From NCBI GenBank assembly GCA_963971425.1, contig OZ020525.1, positions 12,468,187-12,532,186 on the forward strand: a stretch of 64,000 nt of DNA. Direction: 5' to 3'. Shown one piece after another: positions 11,737 to 21,807 of the stretch. Both the position numbers and the translations under genes were made by a program. Origin of the DNA: Bryoerythrophyllum caledonicum. Lineage: Eukaryota > Streptophyta > Bryopsida > Pottiales > Pottiaceae. The notes beneath the pieces are model-generated. The model was given only the letters and a program-made list of their open reading frames with translations. It made no database searches and was not told the origin of the DNA. Every line of letters starts with the position of its first letter. Position 1 is the stretch's first letter.

Positions 11737-12852
11737 GATATAAGTAGTAGAATTGCAATGACTAGGTCAATAAAAATTACTGATTTCCTTAGGAATACAA
11801 TTTAGTTTTATAACAAATAAACCATAGTAGTTTGCCTTGTACAAACAGTGGATAGAATCATGATTCTTGCTTATAGTGGGATAAAAATATATTTAGAGGT
11901 AGAATAAAATCTTTAATTTCTCCTCACCTCAAAAAAATCATTATTGAACTCTAATGTACTATTTTTGAAAAAAAATCAAAGATAATTCTCACCTAAGGTA
12001 TGTTGCAGGTCTTTGTTGGACAATCACTAGAATTGGATGGCCTTGAACGTTTGATGCTTATGTGGGCGCTAGTGGTAGTCATGTACTTCAGCTTTTGCCA
12101 AAATCCTACACAAATTGTTAAAAATTCAATTGGAGCTCTGCTTAAGACATTGATTGAAAAGTTCCTTGACCACCATCAAGGTCGCCATCAACATATTTCT
12201 TTCCAAAATAGCAAAATTGACCATGCTTGTTGATCTTTTAAAAAATCTCAATTCTTAATCAAAGCTTAAAAAATGAAATAATTAACCATGCTTGTCGATC
12301 TTCTACAAAAATATGAAGGATGTACAACATGACCCTCCATCATTCTGGTGTCACCAAACTTCAATCAAGGACGCGCTAGCTTTAGAAATCACCTGAAATG
12401 CCTTCATTTCCTCCTTAGTCATGGAATTCCTTACAAGCCGCAACTTAGTAATAGCCTGGAAATAGACACAAAATTTAGAAACAAGAAACAACTATTCGCC
12501 TTCAGAAGGTGACATCCGTAGTGCTCATCTATGTACAAAGAATAAGCAATATGCTATGTCCAACTTCATCAGACTTCCACAAATGCCATACACACAGATC
12601 AACAACATTTAACCCGAAACAAGCCGAGCTGAGTGTCTGCCAAATCAAGGAAAAAAAACTGGCAATTGTTTTATGAAGACTAAAAGGTACATAAGGCACA
12701 TGACTTATGTAAAAAGCCATGCCCAAACAATCCATACCTAGAACCTCGAAATGACGTGATCACTGAAATTGATAGCATTTTCTAAAACGGGCAAGATTCA
12801 CAACAGAAAAAGGAGGTATTGTTCAATCAAAGCAAGGAAACTTGTGAAACCA
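11737..12852. other. Non-coding region with possible exon fragments
   Basis: Two stretches look exon-like. On the plus strand, TTGCAG ends at about 12008 and opens a frame of some 75 codons with a hydrophobic stretch (LMLMWALVVVMYFSF). On the minus strand, a pyrimidine-rich tract ending CTATTTCCAG at about 12460 opens a short frame, ITKLRLVRNSMTKEEMKAFQ, that stops near 12354. Neither is recognised. They may be remnants of captured host exons. Confidence 0.3.
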
Positions 12853-13362
12853 TTAACCCCTAAAGGACCAAGTGTCAAAAATGGGCTTTTTGAAAGTTTG
12901 GTCAGGTTCCTATGGTGTCAATTTTCAACATTCCGCTTTGAAATTTTTACTATAGAAGGGCATTACTAAGACCTTAGTGGGAGAATTCTTTTCCCTAAAT
13001 TCGACATATAATGAAAAAGTTATAAGGTTTTGAATTTTAAATGGGGAGGGCGGGCACTTCAGGCACCTCCAAAAACTTTTGCTAGGACAGTCTATTGAAT
13101 GTGAGATTTTCAATACTAGCAAGTAATATTTTTTCCCTTCATATTGTGAAAAAAAAAGTTCTTGTTTTTAGTGAAAAATAGCATATTAACCCAAGTCAAA
13201 CATTTTCACACATTGTCAGACAAGGAACTAAAAAACCTTCTTCTTTTCCACATAAAAGTTAGAGATCTTTGTATTTTTTACTTTTTTTTTCCCACAACAA
13301 TATGTAGTGCAAACCTTCTTATCGACCATTCGGATTATCAATCAAAAACATACCAATGTGCT
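12853..13362 (+). mobile_element. Left half of a TTAA-type MITE
   Basis: It begins with a well-preserved TTAACCCCTAAAGGACCAAG tip and follows the family for about 510 bp, then stops near the start of a satellite array. No right end follows. It is a truncated copy, either broken by the expansion of the array or never complete. Confidence 0.8.
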
Positions 13363-13384
13363 ATTTAGTGCTCTGCTCCGAAAG

Positions 13385-14065
13385 AATTAAATCAGTGACC
13401 ATACAATCAGTGGCCATACATGTAAATCAGTGACCATACAATCAGCGGCCATACATGTAAATCAGTGACCATACACAAATCAGTGACCAAGCTTCTCTTA
13501 ACTCCAAATTCTCCAATACTGTTGGTACAAATCAGTCATGTCTGATCAGCCAACCACATCCTTCAAGCCTAAGAAAGATCACCATCTGTGATTGCAAGAT
13601 CAGTACCTGTAATGGAAATACACAATTCAGTCAACCACGTCCTTCAACCCTAAGAAAGATCATCATCTGTGATTGCAACATCAGTACCTGTGATGGAAAT
13701 ACACAATTCAGTGACCATACACAAATCAGTGACCAAGCTTCTCTTCACGCAAAATTCTCCAATATTGTTGGGTACAAATCAGTGACCAAGCTTCTCTTCA
13801 CGCCAAATTCTCCAGTACTGTTGGTACAAATCAGTCATGTCTGATCAGTCAACCACGTCCTTCAAGCCTAAGAAAGATCATCATCTGTGATTGCAACATC
13901 AGTACCTGTGATGGAAATATACAATTCAGTGACCATACACAAATCAGTGACCAAGCTTCTCTTCACGCAAAATTCTCCAGTACTGTTGGGTACAAATCAG
14001 GGACCATATACAAATCAGTGACCAAGCTTCTCTTCACGCCAAATTCTCCAGTTCTGTTGGTAGAG
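13385..14065 (+). repeat. Complex satellite array
   Basis: The array is built from short words (AATCAGTGACCATACA) inside a longer unit. That unit holds CAAGCTTCTCTTCACGC, AAATTCTCCAGTACTGTTGG and TCCTTCAAGCCTAAGAAAG. The long unit recurs at about 13475, 13620, 13720, 13785, 13850 and 13940, with internal deletions. There is no coding capacity. Confidence 0.85.
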
Positions 14066-14414
14066 AAACGTCCTGCACAGATACGGATAGACATGCCTTG
14101 TTATGACCATGTGTTGGAGCCAGGAGGTTGACACCGAATCTGTAGAATAGGTGGTGTTAATAAACACCGTTGGTTTTGAATGCACAAGACAGCGCCGCCG
14201 TTAGTTCTAAATCGGAGACTAAATCACCTGAAAAAAAAAAAACTCAATCACCTGAAGCACGAACGTCAATGTCAGCCTCTACAATCTTACTATTCTGTGC
14301 TCTGCTCCAAAAGAAATTCCTGACAACCCTCACAAGAGAGAAAGAATGCAATATTGATAGATGCCATCACAAAAGCACTAGCAGCCAATACAACATCTGA
14401 AATCCTACCTGTGA

Positions 14415-14515
14415 CGTGGACGTTGAGGAGACCCTAGCGCCGCAGGAAACCCTAGCGCCGCCTTTGTGGAAACCCTAGCGCCGCCTTTGTGGAAACCCTA
14501 GCGCCGCCTTCGTCG
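14415..14515 (+). repeat. Minisatellite of about 23 bp carrying the AAACCCTA telobox
   Basis: Four head-to-tail copies of a unit containing GAAACCCTAGCGCCGCC, the later ones separated by TTTGTG. AAACCCTA is the plant telobox, which also occurs in promoters of translation-related genes. A promoter role is only a possibility. Confidence 0.75.
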
Positions 14516-14540
14516 TGCTCTAGAACCTTTACCTCGTACA

Positions 14541-14562
14541 GAGGTGTGCGGCCGCACACCTC
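14541..14562. repeat. Perfect 22-bp palindrome
   Basis: The centre is GTGTGCGGCCGCACAC, extended by three matching bases each side. A related half-site, GGGGTGTGCGGCCGTGGACC, occurs at about 15251. It could be a protein-binding site or the centre of a former inverted duplication. Confidence 0.7.
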
Positions 14563-14639
14563 GTGACATAACAATTTCAAGGACCGTCCTAGAACCGTGT
14601 GACACCCGGAGTGAAGCTTCCACAGAACCTCGCTTGCAA

Positions 14640-15125
14640 AGTGAACCTCCTACGCCGAACACCTCCTTGCGCCGAGCACCTCCTTGCACTTGCGCACACC
14701 GGACCACCTCCGCACGCCAGAGCACCTCCTTGCACTTGCGCATGCCGGAGCACCTCTTTGCACACGCCGGACCTCCTTCTGACCTGCGCTGAGAGATCAG
14801 AGAGACTAGAGATTGGTGAGGGAGATGTGACTTGTGCCGAGACTATCAAACGCAGGTCGAACACAAGTCGACGTAAATAAGATCAAACGGTGAGACACAC
14901 AAGTCGACGCAGGTCAGATCTTCGAACGCAGGTGCACTAAACGTACGTCGAGCACCAAGTCGGCGCAGGTCCAACACAAGTCGAGCACAAGTCGACGCAT
15001 GTCGAGCACAAGTTGACGCAGGTCGAGTACAAGTGGACGCAGGTCAAGCACTAGTCGACGCAGGTCGAGCACAAGTGGACGCAGATCAAGCACCAGTCGA
15101 CGCAGGTCGAGCACAAGTCTGATAC
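14640..15125 (+). repeat. Two GC-richer minisatellites
   Basis: About 14640-14785 is a ~48-bp unit with GAGCACCTCCTTGCACTTGC in two to three copies. About 14900-15125 is a 23-24-bp unit around GTCGACGCAGGTCGAGCACA in eight or more variant copies. The open frames across them are repeat artefacts. The GC content stands out from the AT-rich surroundings. Confidence 0.8.
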
Positions 15126-15809
15126 TCTGCACACATACGATCACAGCAAGTAAACACTCTCACAACAAGTAACAGTTTGCCACACTAATCATCGCGGGTT
15201 CACAGGAGTTCCTACTTCGACTTTGCTCTCTTCGAGTTTGCACCAAGAGTTGGGGTGTGCGGCCGTGGACCTCCAGGGAAGCATTTCCAATGACCGCCCA
15301 AGATCCGGATATCACTGTGTGATATCCTTCAAATACCCTACCCTACACCAACCCTAGTTGATATGTAAGACTCGCACATTGACCTATATATTGGCATCAA
15401 GATCCAGCTGCTGGTGGAGGCCATCTAAGGGTCGTGGATCAAAGCAACGCGGTGCTTACGGTGTTAGAAGTTTTCACTTGTGACAATTTCATTAAGGTAT
15501 ATACAATTTGTGGTGGAGGGTATTGTGCAACTGCAAGAGAGGTTTAATTCAATGCGAGCCTTCTTATTAATGTCCATGATTGAATTTCTAATGAATGGCA
15601 CTAATCATGGAAGTCCTAGGGTTGAGGTGATGCTTGTGTTCTTTTGGCCTGGTGGTTTACCTTATAACCTTTTCATGTTTAATGTGATTTAAGTATACAT
15701 ATCATAGTGTTACATGTGTCACAAGAGTTGTTCATTGAGCCAATTACAATGTAAGTTGTAGCTTCTTTTAACTTTTTAACTTCAGTTGCAATTTGTATAT
15801 ACAAGCCCA
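15126..15809. other. Unassigned part of the large element
   Basis: It contains a 70-codon ORF (15480-15692, plus) without recognisable similarity. Nothing else can be supported. Confidence 0.4.
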
Positions 15810-15990
15810 TATTTTACCCAGTATAATATTTTTTTTTTATGGTTTAGCAAGACTAACACCTTCGTATTGAAGATTCTTTTACTAAGAGCTTTTATTTGGA
15901 GGTCATTTTAATATGTGAACCATATCATGTTCAAATACAACATCAGACATGGTCAATAATATGGTCACAAGTGGCACCTTCTGTGGTGTA
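15810..15990 (+). repeat. Dispersed repeat family X, copy 1
   Basis: About 180 bp sharing the ordered words TTTAGCAAGACT, CACCTTCG.ATTGAAGATTC, TTTGGAGGTCATTT, AAATACAACATCA and GTGGCACCTTCTG with copies at about 28128-28300 and 48450-48635. It is non-coding and of unknown class. Confidence 0.65.
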
Positions 15991-16039
15991 AGGATTAACC
16001 AACAATATTTGTATTTGTGTGTTTTCACACCTTTGGATT

Positions 16040-16300
16040 GAAGATTTATCAACTAAGATCTTTCATTTACAGGTCATTTTCTGTGGAGGTCATCTTTCAT
16101 TTGGAGGTCATATCAATTGGAGTTCATTTCATCTGGAGGTCATCTTTCATTTTGAGGTCATTTCATCTAGAAGCCATCTTTCATTTGGAGGTAATTTTAT
16201 TTGGAGGTCATCTTTTATTTGGAGGTAATTTCATTTGAGGTAATTTCATTTGGAGATCATTTTATTTGGAGGTCATTTCACTTTGAGGTTATTTCATTTA
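16040..16300 (+). repeat. Minisatellite grown from family X
   Basis: About twelve variant copies of an 18-22-bp unit, ATTTCATTTGGAGGTCATC. The unit equals a word inside the adjoining family X copy, so the array probably arose by local expansion of that copy. Confidence 0.8.
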
Positions 16301-16329
16301 TACATTAGTTAACTTGAAAGGCATATACA

Positions 16330-16905
16330 CCAACTTGTAGAGTTAGAAAATTGTACGATTACAAAAAATTGAAGTTATTACCAAGCCATTTTCACAAAAT
16401 TTCAAAGACTTTGACCGCACGGATTGAAAGATTATAGTGTTTGAAGTACAGGAAAGGGTTCATTTTCTTCACTGCGTTAAGTGGATCAGCAAACATTGAC
16501 TTCACTTGGTGTCCAATTTTTGCACTACACAAGGTCTAAATTCATTCCCACCATGTTAAGCATGATATGAGTACCTTGTACACCAATTTTTAGAGGTAAA
16601 TAAAAGGTGCAGCGTAGTCAAAAAAATTGTGCAAAGATTGGAGGTTCAAAAGTTGTTAATTCATGTTTTATTTTTTTGTGAACTTAATATGTTTTAGAAT
16701 GATAATCCAAATGGTCAATAAGAAGGTTTACACCACATAATGCCATGGGGAAAATAAAAAGTAAACAATATGAAAATCATAAAGTTTTATGTAGAAAGGA
16801 AGAACAATTTTTGGTAACTTGCTCGACAATGTGCAACAATGTGGGACAATGTGTCAAAATGTTTAGTTTGAATTAATATGCTAATTTCTTATTATCTTTA
16901 AGATT
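16330..16905 (-). mobile_element. Internal part of a TTAA-type MITE, inverted
   Basis: It matches the family from the GACTTTGACCGCACGGATTG block to the GTCAAAATGTTTAG block, in reverse orientation, with both tips missing. It preserves the uninterrupted sequence (GCACTACACAAGGTC) that defines the empty target of the 19.3-kb insertion. It lies directly upstream of the 1,345-codon ORF. Confidence 0.8.
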
Positions 16906-16959
16906 AAAAAACTATACAAACAAAAATAAATTTTACACCATATTAACAATTACTATTGT

Positions 16960-19900
16960 ATGGTAATATCATTCAAGTTTTTAGAGTGTGGCGTTATGGC
17001 ACCTAATATTGACAAGGACTGGGAGAGTCACGGCTGGTGGATTGCGGAAGTGGAGCCGTTTAAGCCATTCTTGTGGGTGACAATTTATTCCTTTGAGCTA
17101 TCAAAGCGTTCATCAGGATTGGGGAGACGTTGCGGCGAAATCCAAGCAATCTCTGGCCGACCCGATGATATGGTATATGTGACGTTGGTATCAGATCCAA
17201 ATACGACACCGGTGAAGTTTTCTCTTTCTAAGAAGTTGCTTCTAGCACCTGTCCCTGCAAGTCTCATCCAGAATCCAGGACAAGTGAAATTACTCAAATC
17301 ACTACAGACATTTTGGGTCAGCATACATCCTACGGTACGTACTGCTAGACACAATAATGTTTTGGCCTGTTTGGCGTTATCGCCAGAGATGGTGCTACAG
17401 GCAAAGAGGATTATGAATGAGCATATTAGATATGAGGCAATACGGACGGCCGACCCAACAAGTGCAGCAGCTCAAGCTCTACCAGAAGAACCAGAAGAGA
17501 CAGAACCAGTTTATCGTGCTATTGCACGTCGACCGCAATTGGATTGGCAACCTGCAGGGGAGAGGCGTAGGCGTGGGGACCAACAGTCTCCCGCATCCAT
17601 TGAAATGCCTACATCACCTCGTCCTCCAGTACGAAGGGAACGTCCTTCAAAGCGGCCACGACGGGATCAGAGGGATGTAGGTTCCGGTTCTGGTGGAGGC
17701 TCTTTAGGTTTGGATGCAAGAGGTACAAGGTTGATAGGAAGAGCTTCAGGATCAGGTGGCAGGGTTCCAAGGTCGAGACTCAGGGCGTCTACATGTCATC
17801 GTAGGGTCCCTACATCTACCCCGGGAGGTACTGTAAATTTGTCGCCCGTGACGCAGGAGGAAGAAGATTTCCACAATCTCGAAAACGATCCCGCAGAGGA
17901 TTCAGAGGAGGAAAGACAGATGCCAAATTATGTTCCAACTTCACATACATACAAAGTTCCAGTGCCTACAGTCGAAGAGATTTTGAAAGGATCGTTGTGG
18001 GGGAACATTGTGTTTAACGCACATGTAGATCGCATTGTCTCAGTGGAAAATCCAGAAACAAACCATCGAGTTTTATCACAGAAGAGGGCTACAGATGTGT
18101 ATAGCCGCTTACGAGATCCAGAGTTCAGAAACCGGGTGAGCAGATTGGTACTTCGACCGATTAGATACATTTTGCATACTACTGCCGACGACGGTACGAT
18201 TTCACAGGAAGAGGTGTCGTTTCCGAATGAAGGGGCAGCACGAGAGTTTGAGCGCGTTTTTCTTACACACGGGAGTGCTTCTGTAAATGGTGGTGTAGGA
18301 TCTCAGTTGGCTTGGCTTGAAGACCATATTATTTGGGAGCCAGTGGATGGGCAACATATAGTCGCAGCTTGCAAATTTGCACAGGAACAGTGGAGGAATG
18401 ATAAGATCCCGACAACTGAGTACCTCGAGTTTTTTGAGCGGCGGGAGGCAACCTTTGTGGTATATGATGATCGTCGTTTTTACATTGATAAGTCGGTGCG
18501 GATCAATGTAGCGGAGTGGGAGAGAACATCATATTCCACCGTGGAAGAAGATTTAAGGAAGCTTCGCCAGATTTGGGTTCTATATGGGAGGCCCAATAGC
18601 TTGGTCCGTGGGGATGATGCACGCAGAGGCATTGCTTTGGTGAGTGCCGCAAGCGCAGTGCATAAGTTACACAAGATGGCTGACGGTAATGAAGTTACGA
18701 TTAAGAAGCTGGCCAAGAACATGCAGGACTTGACCCGTCATGCCTGGAATCCGAGCGATGATTGTTTTGATGCTATCATTCGCTTCTGCAAAGACTACGA
18801 AGATGGACTTCTTTTTTATAGCAAGAAAGAAGAGACAAAGTGGAAGCAATATGCACAGAAGAGAGAGTTGGATTCCAATGTGGATGTGCGACCGAAACGA
18901 AAGGTGATGACTCAGAATTGGTTGAGGCCGCTCAGCTGGATTCCAGATTCACATTATCTACAGCTCATACGATCATGTGCAGCTAAGCCGTTGGGGATAA
19001 ATGGGCGTAGACCTCGCCAAGAGTATTACTTCAATGGTGTAGACGACAAGATTCCACAACGCCGTACCATTGCCTTTGCGGTCGATCGATTTCAGAGGGG
19101 AGAAGCGGTGATGAATATCATCCGTTGGTTGATGGTGGACAACAAAGAATTTGCACCAAGATCTATGGAGGAGTTCTTTTGCATATCCGTAATGAAGTAT
19201 TTTCCAAGGGGTAAGGGACAACTTTATAGTTTGGCAAAGCATTTGGATGCTCCTACGAAAACGGCATGGATTGCTCATGTACGAGAGAAGGTGTCTAAGT
19301 TGGAAGACATAGTCCATCTCATCCCTCCTTCCATCAAATATCATTATCATAATGTTGGAGCAGGGGGGCGTGGATACAATGGTTTATCTGTGGATGTGGG
19401 AGATTTGAGCACTGCTAGTTGGGAATGGCAAATGCAAGTTCAAAAGCCAGGTCATGATGATCCACAGAACTCTCTTATGGTTCGGTTTAGAAGAGGGTTA
19501 TTTCATTCAGATCATGTACGATTGGGAAAACCATGCTTGTGGGTGATTGATTGTCGGCGTGGCGGTGGGAGGCATGGAGATGGTCCATGGGATGATGAGC
19601 AATTTTCTAGAGCGTTTTCACAACTCGCATTATGGATGGCTAACATTGAACGATGGAACGTCATCTTTTTATTACCACCGGCCGTGTACGCCAATGAAGA
19701 GTTGTTCGCGAAGTTAAAGCTTCCTGAGGGTTGTTCTATGCGGCATGGAATTTGGGCATTTGATCCCAACTTGGTTGATCCATATGCTCTCGATTTTACA
19801 GAGAGTGGGCGCTTGCAACAAATGGTACAACCAATTGGAGCTGTTGTAATTTGCATGCAGCATCCTATTGGTACTTCCCCTGGCCCCAACTATGTTTCAG

Positions 19901-20997
19901 GGGATTGTCCACTTCCACTTGTATTTCAGGATTTATGGAGTGATGCATGCAAGCCTTCTGAAGCTGATCATCTGGAGAGATCACCAACGGAGCTGTCTAG
20001 GCTTGTGGGTCCGTACTTGCCTCAAAATTGGGGTTTAGTGGCATGTGGTATTTCCACGGCCATTCCTAGGATCCTTCAAGGGAATTTCCAGGGATCTGAG
20101 ATCATTGTCATTGACGATTGCACGGAGAGGGCTAGATTCCTAGACAATGAATTGTGCAACAATTTCCAAGGACAAATGTTGATCACTGAGACGACAAGTG
20201 GAAGAAATGTGGCTCCTAACACCGCACAAGAGACCGAAGAGGCGATTGGTGGAGACAGGCAAGAGAACGACGACACCGAGGAAGGAACTTTGAATGAGAG
20301 ATTGCCACGTTCACCTGGACCAGAATATTATTCGTCTGACAATAGCTTGACCGATGATGACTCAAGCACCGATGAAGAAGAAGTGGATAAGTCTCCTGCA
20401 AGGGAGAGGATTCCATCAACGCAGCCAACGGTGGGAGACACTTTGGGAGAGATGTCAGGGACACCCATGGAGAGGATGGAAGAGATTGGAGTATTGGATA
20501 GTTTGGTGGCAATGGGAAGAGAGGCAAATACATTAGTTTCTCAAAGACTTGAAGTAGAGCAAGAATTGTCCGATTCGCTTGAATTTTTCTCCGTACAGAT
20601 GAGAGTTCGGCAGCCTTCGGGGTCTTCTCAAGCACAAATTGAATCAGAGACTCAAGAGAGGGTTGTAGGTACTGGAAGTGATACGCGACCGATATTGACT
20701 TCCGTTCCAAGATCTGGCATATCGGAGGACGTCAGTGCCTTTCAGGGGGCTTTCTCCTCAGACCAAGAGATGTTGTTTAAGGATGGTTTCTACTATAATG
20801 ATGATGGTGTAAGACACACGCGGCACGGTGAGCCAGGCAGTTACGAATATGTTGAATCTGCGTCTATAAGTCTTGGAGATACGATACATCATCCGGTGCA
20901 GACTCATGAATTGTCCGCCATGGTAGCGAATGCCATAGGACACGTAGAGGGAGTCGAGTTGCCGGAGGATGATGAGAGCCTTTCTGCTATAGTATAG
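16960..20997 (+). CDS. Large unknown protein with possible ParB-like segment
   Basis: A single open frame of 1,345 codons. The first ATG is at 16960. A second at 16996 (MAPNIDKDW) follows a pyrimidine-rich stretch ending TTTTTAG and may be the real start. Order of parts: an N-terminal ordered region (~1-170); a disordered basic linker with a likely nuclear signal (SKRPRRDQR, ~228); a central region with NHRVLSQKRATDVYSRLRD, RLVLRPI and EPVDGQHIVAACKFA (~460), reminiscent of ParB/sulfiredoxin-fold domains; a region with CLWVIDCRRGGG and GDGPWDDEQFSRAF then WNVIFLLPP (~856-900), faintly like an adenine-methyltransferase core without a DPPY/DPPW motif; and an acidic disordered tail (DDDSSTDEEEVD, ~1140). 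No stop or frameshift over 4 kb argues for recent function. Both domain readings are inference, and I recognise no close family. Confidence 0.75.
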   Translation: MVISFKFLECGVMAPNIDKDWESHGWWIAEVEPFKPFLWVTIYSFELSKRSSGLGRRCGEIQAISGRPDDMVYVTLVSDPNTTPVKFSLSKKLLLAPVPASLIQNPGQVKLLKSLQTFWVSIHPTVRTARHNNVLACLALSPEMVLQAKRIMNEHIRYEAIRTADPTSAAAQALPEEPEETEPVYRAIARRPQLDWQPAGERRRRGDQQSPASIEMPTSPRPPVRRERPSKRPRRDQRDVGSGSGGGSLGLDARGTRLIGRASGSGGRVPRSRLRASTCHRRVPTSTPGGTVNLSPVTQEEEDFHNLENDPAEDSEEERQMPNYVPTSHTYKVPVPTVEEILKGSLWGNIVFNAHVDRIVSVENPETNHRVLSQKRATDVYSRLRDPEFRNRVSRLVLRPIRYILHTTADDGTISQEEVSFPNEGAAREFERVFLTHGSASVNGGVGSQLAWLEDHIIWEPVDGQHIVAACKFAQEQWRNDKIPTTEYLEFFERREATFVVYDDRRFYIDKSVRINVAEWERTSYSTVEEDLRKLRQIWVLYGRPNSLVRGDDARRGIALVSAASAVHKLHKMADGNEVTIKKLAKNMQDLTRHAWNPSDDCFDAIIRFCKDYEDGLLFYSKKEETKWKQYAQKRELDSNVDVRPKRKVMTQNWLRPLSWIPDSHYLQLIRSCAAKPLGINGRRPRQEYYFNGVDDKIPQRRTIAFAVDRFQRGEAVMNIIRWLMVDNKEFAPRSMEEFFCISVMKYFPRGKGQLYSLAKHLDAPTKTAWIAHVREKVSKLEDIVHLIPPSIKYHYHNVGAGGRGYNGLSVDVGDLSTASWEWQMQVQKPGHDDPQNSLMVRFRRGLFHSDHVRLGKPCLWVIDCRRGGGRHGDGPWDDEQFSRAFSQLALWMANIERWNVIFLLPPAVYANEELFAKLKLPEGCSMRHGIWAFDPNLVDPYALDFTESGRLQQMVQPIGAVVICMQHPIGTSPGPNYVSGDCPLPLVFQDLWSDACKPSEADHLERSPTELSRLVGPYLPQNWGLVACGISTAIPRILQGNFQGSEIIVIDDCTERARFLDNELCNNFQGQMLITETTSGRNVAPNTAQETEEAIGGDRQENDDTEEGTLNERLPRSPGPEYYSSDNSLTDDDSSTDEEEVDKSPARERIPSTQPTVGDTLGEMSGTPMERMEEIGVLDSLVAMGREANTLVSQRLEVEQELSDSLEFFSVQMRVRQPSGSSQAQIESETQERVVGTGSDTRPILTSVPRSGISEDVSAFQGAFSSDQEMLFKDGFYYNDDGVRHTRHGEPGSYEYVESASISLGDTIHHPVQTHELSAMVANAIGHVEGVELPEDDESLSAIV

Positions 20998-21807
20998 TAG
21001 AGCAAGTGATGTTTTCGTGGTAGATAGATTAGTATGATACATTTGATATGTTTAAGTTTAATATGATGTGTTTGATTTCAATATTTCTTTACAAAAATTT
21101 TAAATTGTTTGATTAACTTAGTATGTTTTTGCATATAATAAACAATGAGATACCTCACACTTTCTCACTGAATTGTGTCTTTTATTATTGCATCTTTTAT
21201 AAATTGTATTGTAGTGAGATGTACTCTAAAATTGTATAATCATACAAACGTGTATCTACAAAATGTAAGAACATCAATGTTACAATCTTAAAAGGGACAA
21301 AAATCAGATTAATAATCATGTATTCTTTATAAGTTCCAGCAAATAAAGAATGTATATCTCTTGCATGTACATATAGAAGCCAAAATTTAACGCTACAGGC
21401 ATGTAAATTTAGTACAAAAGTGATACTATTTTTTTTAATTTTTATTTTTTAACTTAAAAATTTCAAGAAAATCTTGTTGTTTTTTAGCGCCATTTTATGC
21501 ACTTAGCTAAGTGCATAATTGCTTAATTGTATGTTCTTATATGTCCAATTCAGGAAACATTTGAGTGAGTTCATGGCATTTGAATATCCACATATGCATA
21601 AATATGAAATAAGAGTGTTGAAAGTGAACAAATTTATGAATACATGAAGAAATATTTTTATTTCCAATTAAATGATTGGGTAAATGAAAGCTTAAATATG
21701 GAAGAAAAATAGAATTGTACCTTAATAATAATAATAATAATAAAACAAAGTACACAAAAAGAAATATAACTATGCTTAAAGAAAGGTAAATATAAAACTA
21801 TGAACTT
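20998..21807. other. Region between two converging genes
   Basis: AT-rich. About 21538-21630 resembles about 5955-6050 on the left side of the element. A TAA trinucleotide tract lies at about 21723-21743. It probably holds the 3' ends of the flanking genes. Confidence 0.5.

Noticed and set aside
14589..15144. Leucine/arginine-rich repeat ORFs over 14.6-15.1 kb
   Set aside because: They follow from the minisatellite unit length being close to a multiple of three and show no protein-level pattern independent of the DNA repeat.
20216..20710. 164-codon minus-strand ORF opposite the 1,345-codon gene, and similar shadows at 17928-18170, 18973-19350 and 19512-19889
   Set aside because: They lie antisense within a long open frame with coding character and have no domain similarity.
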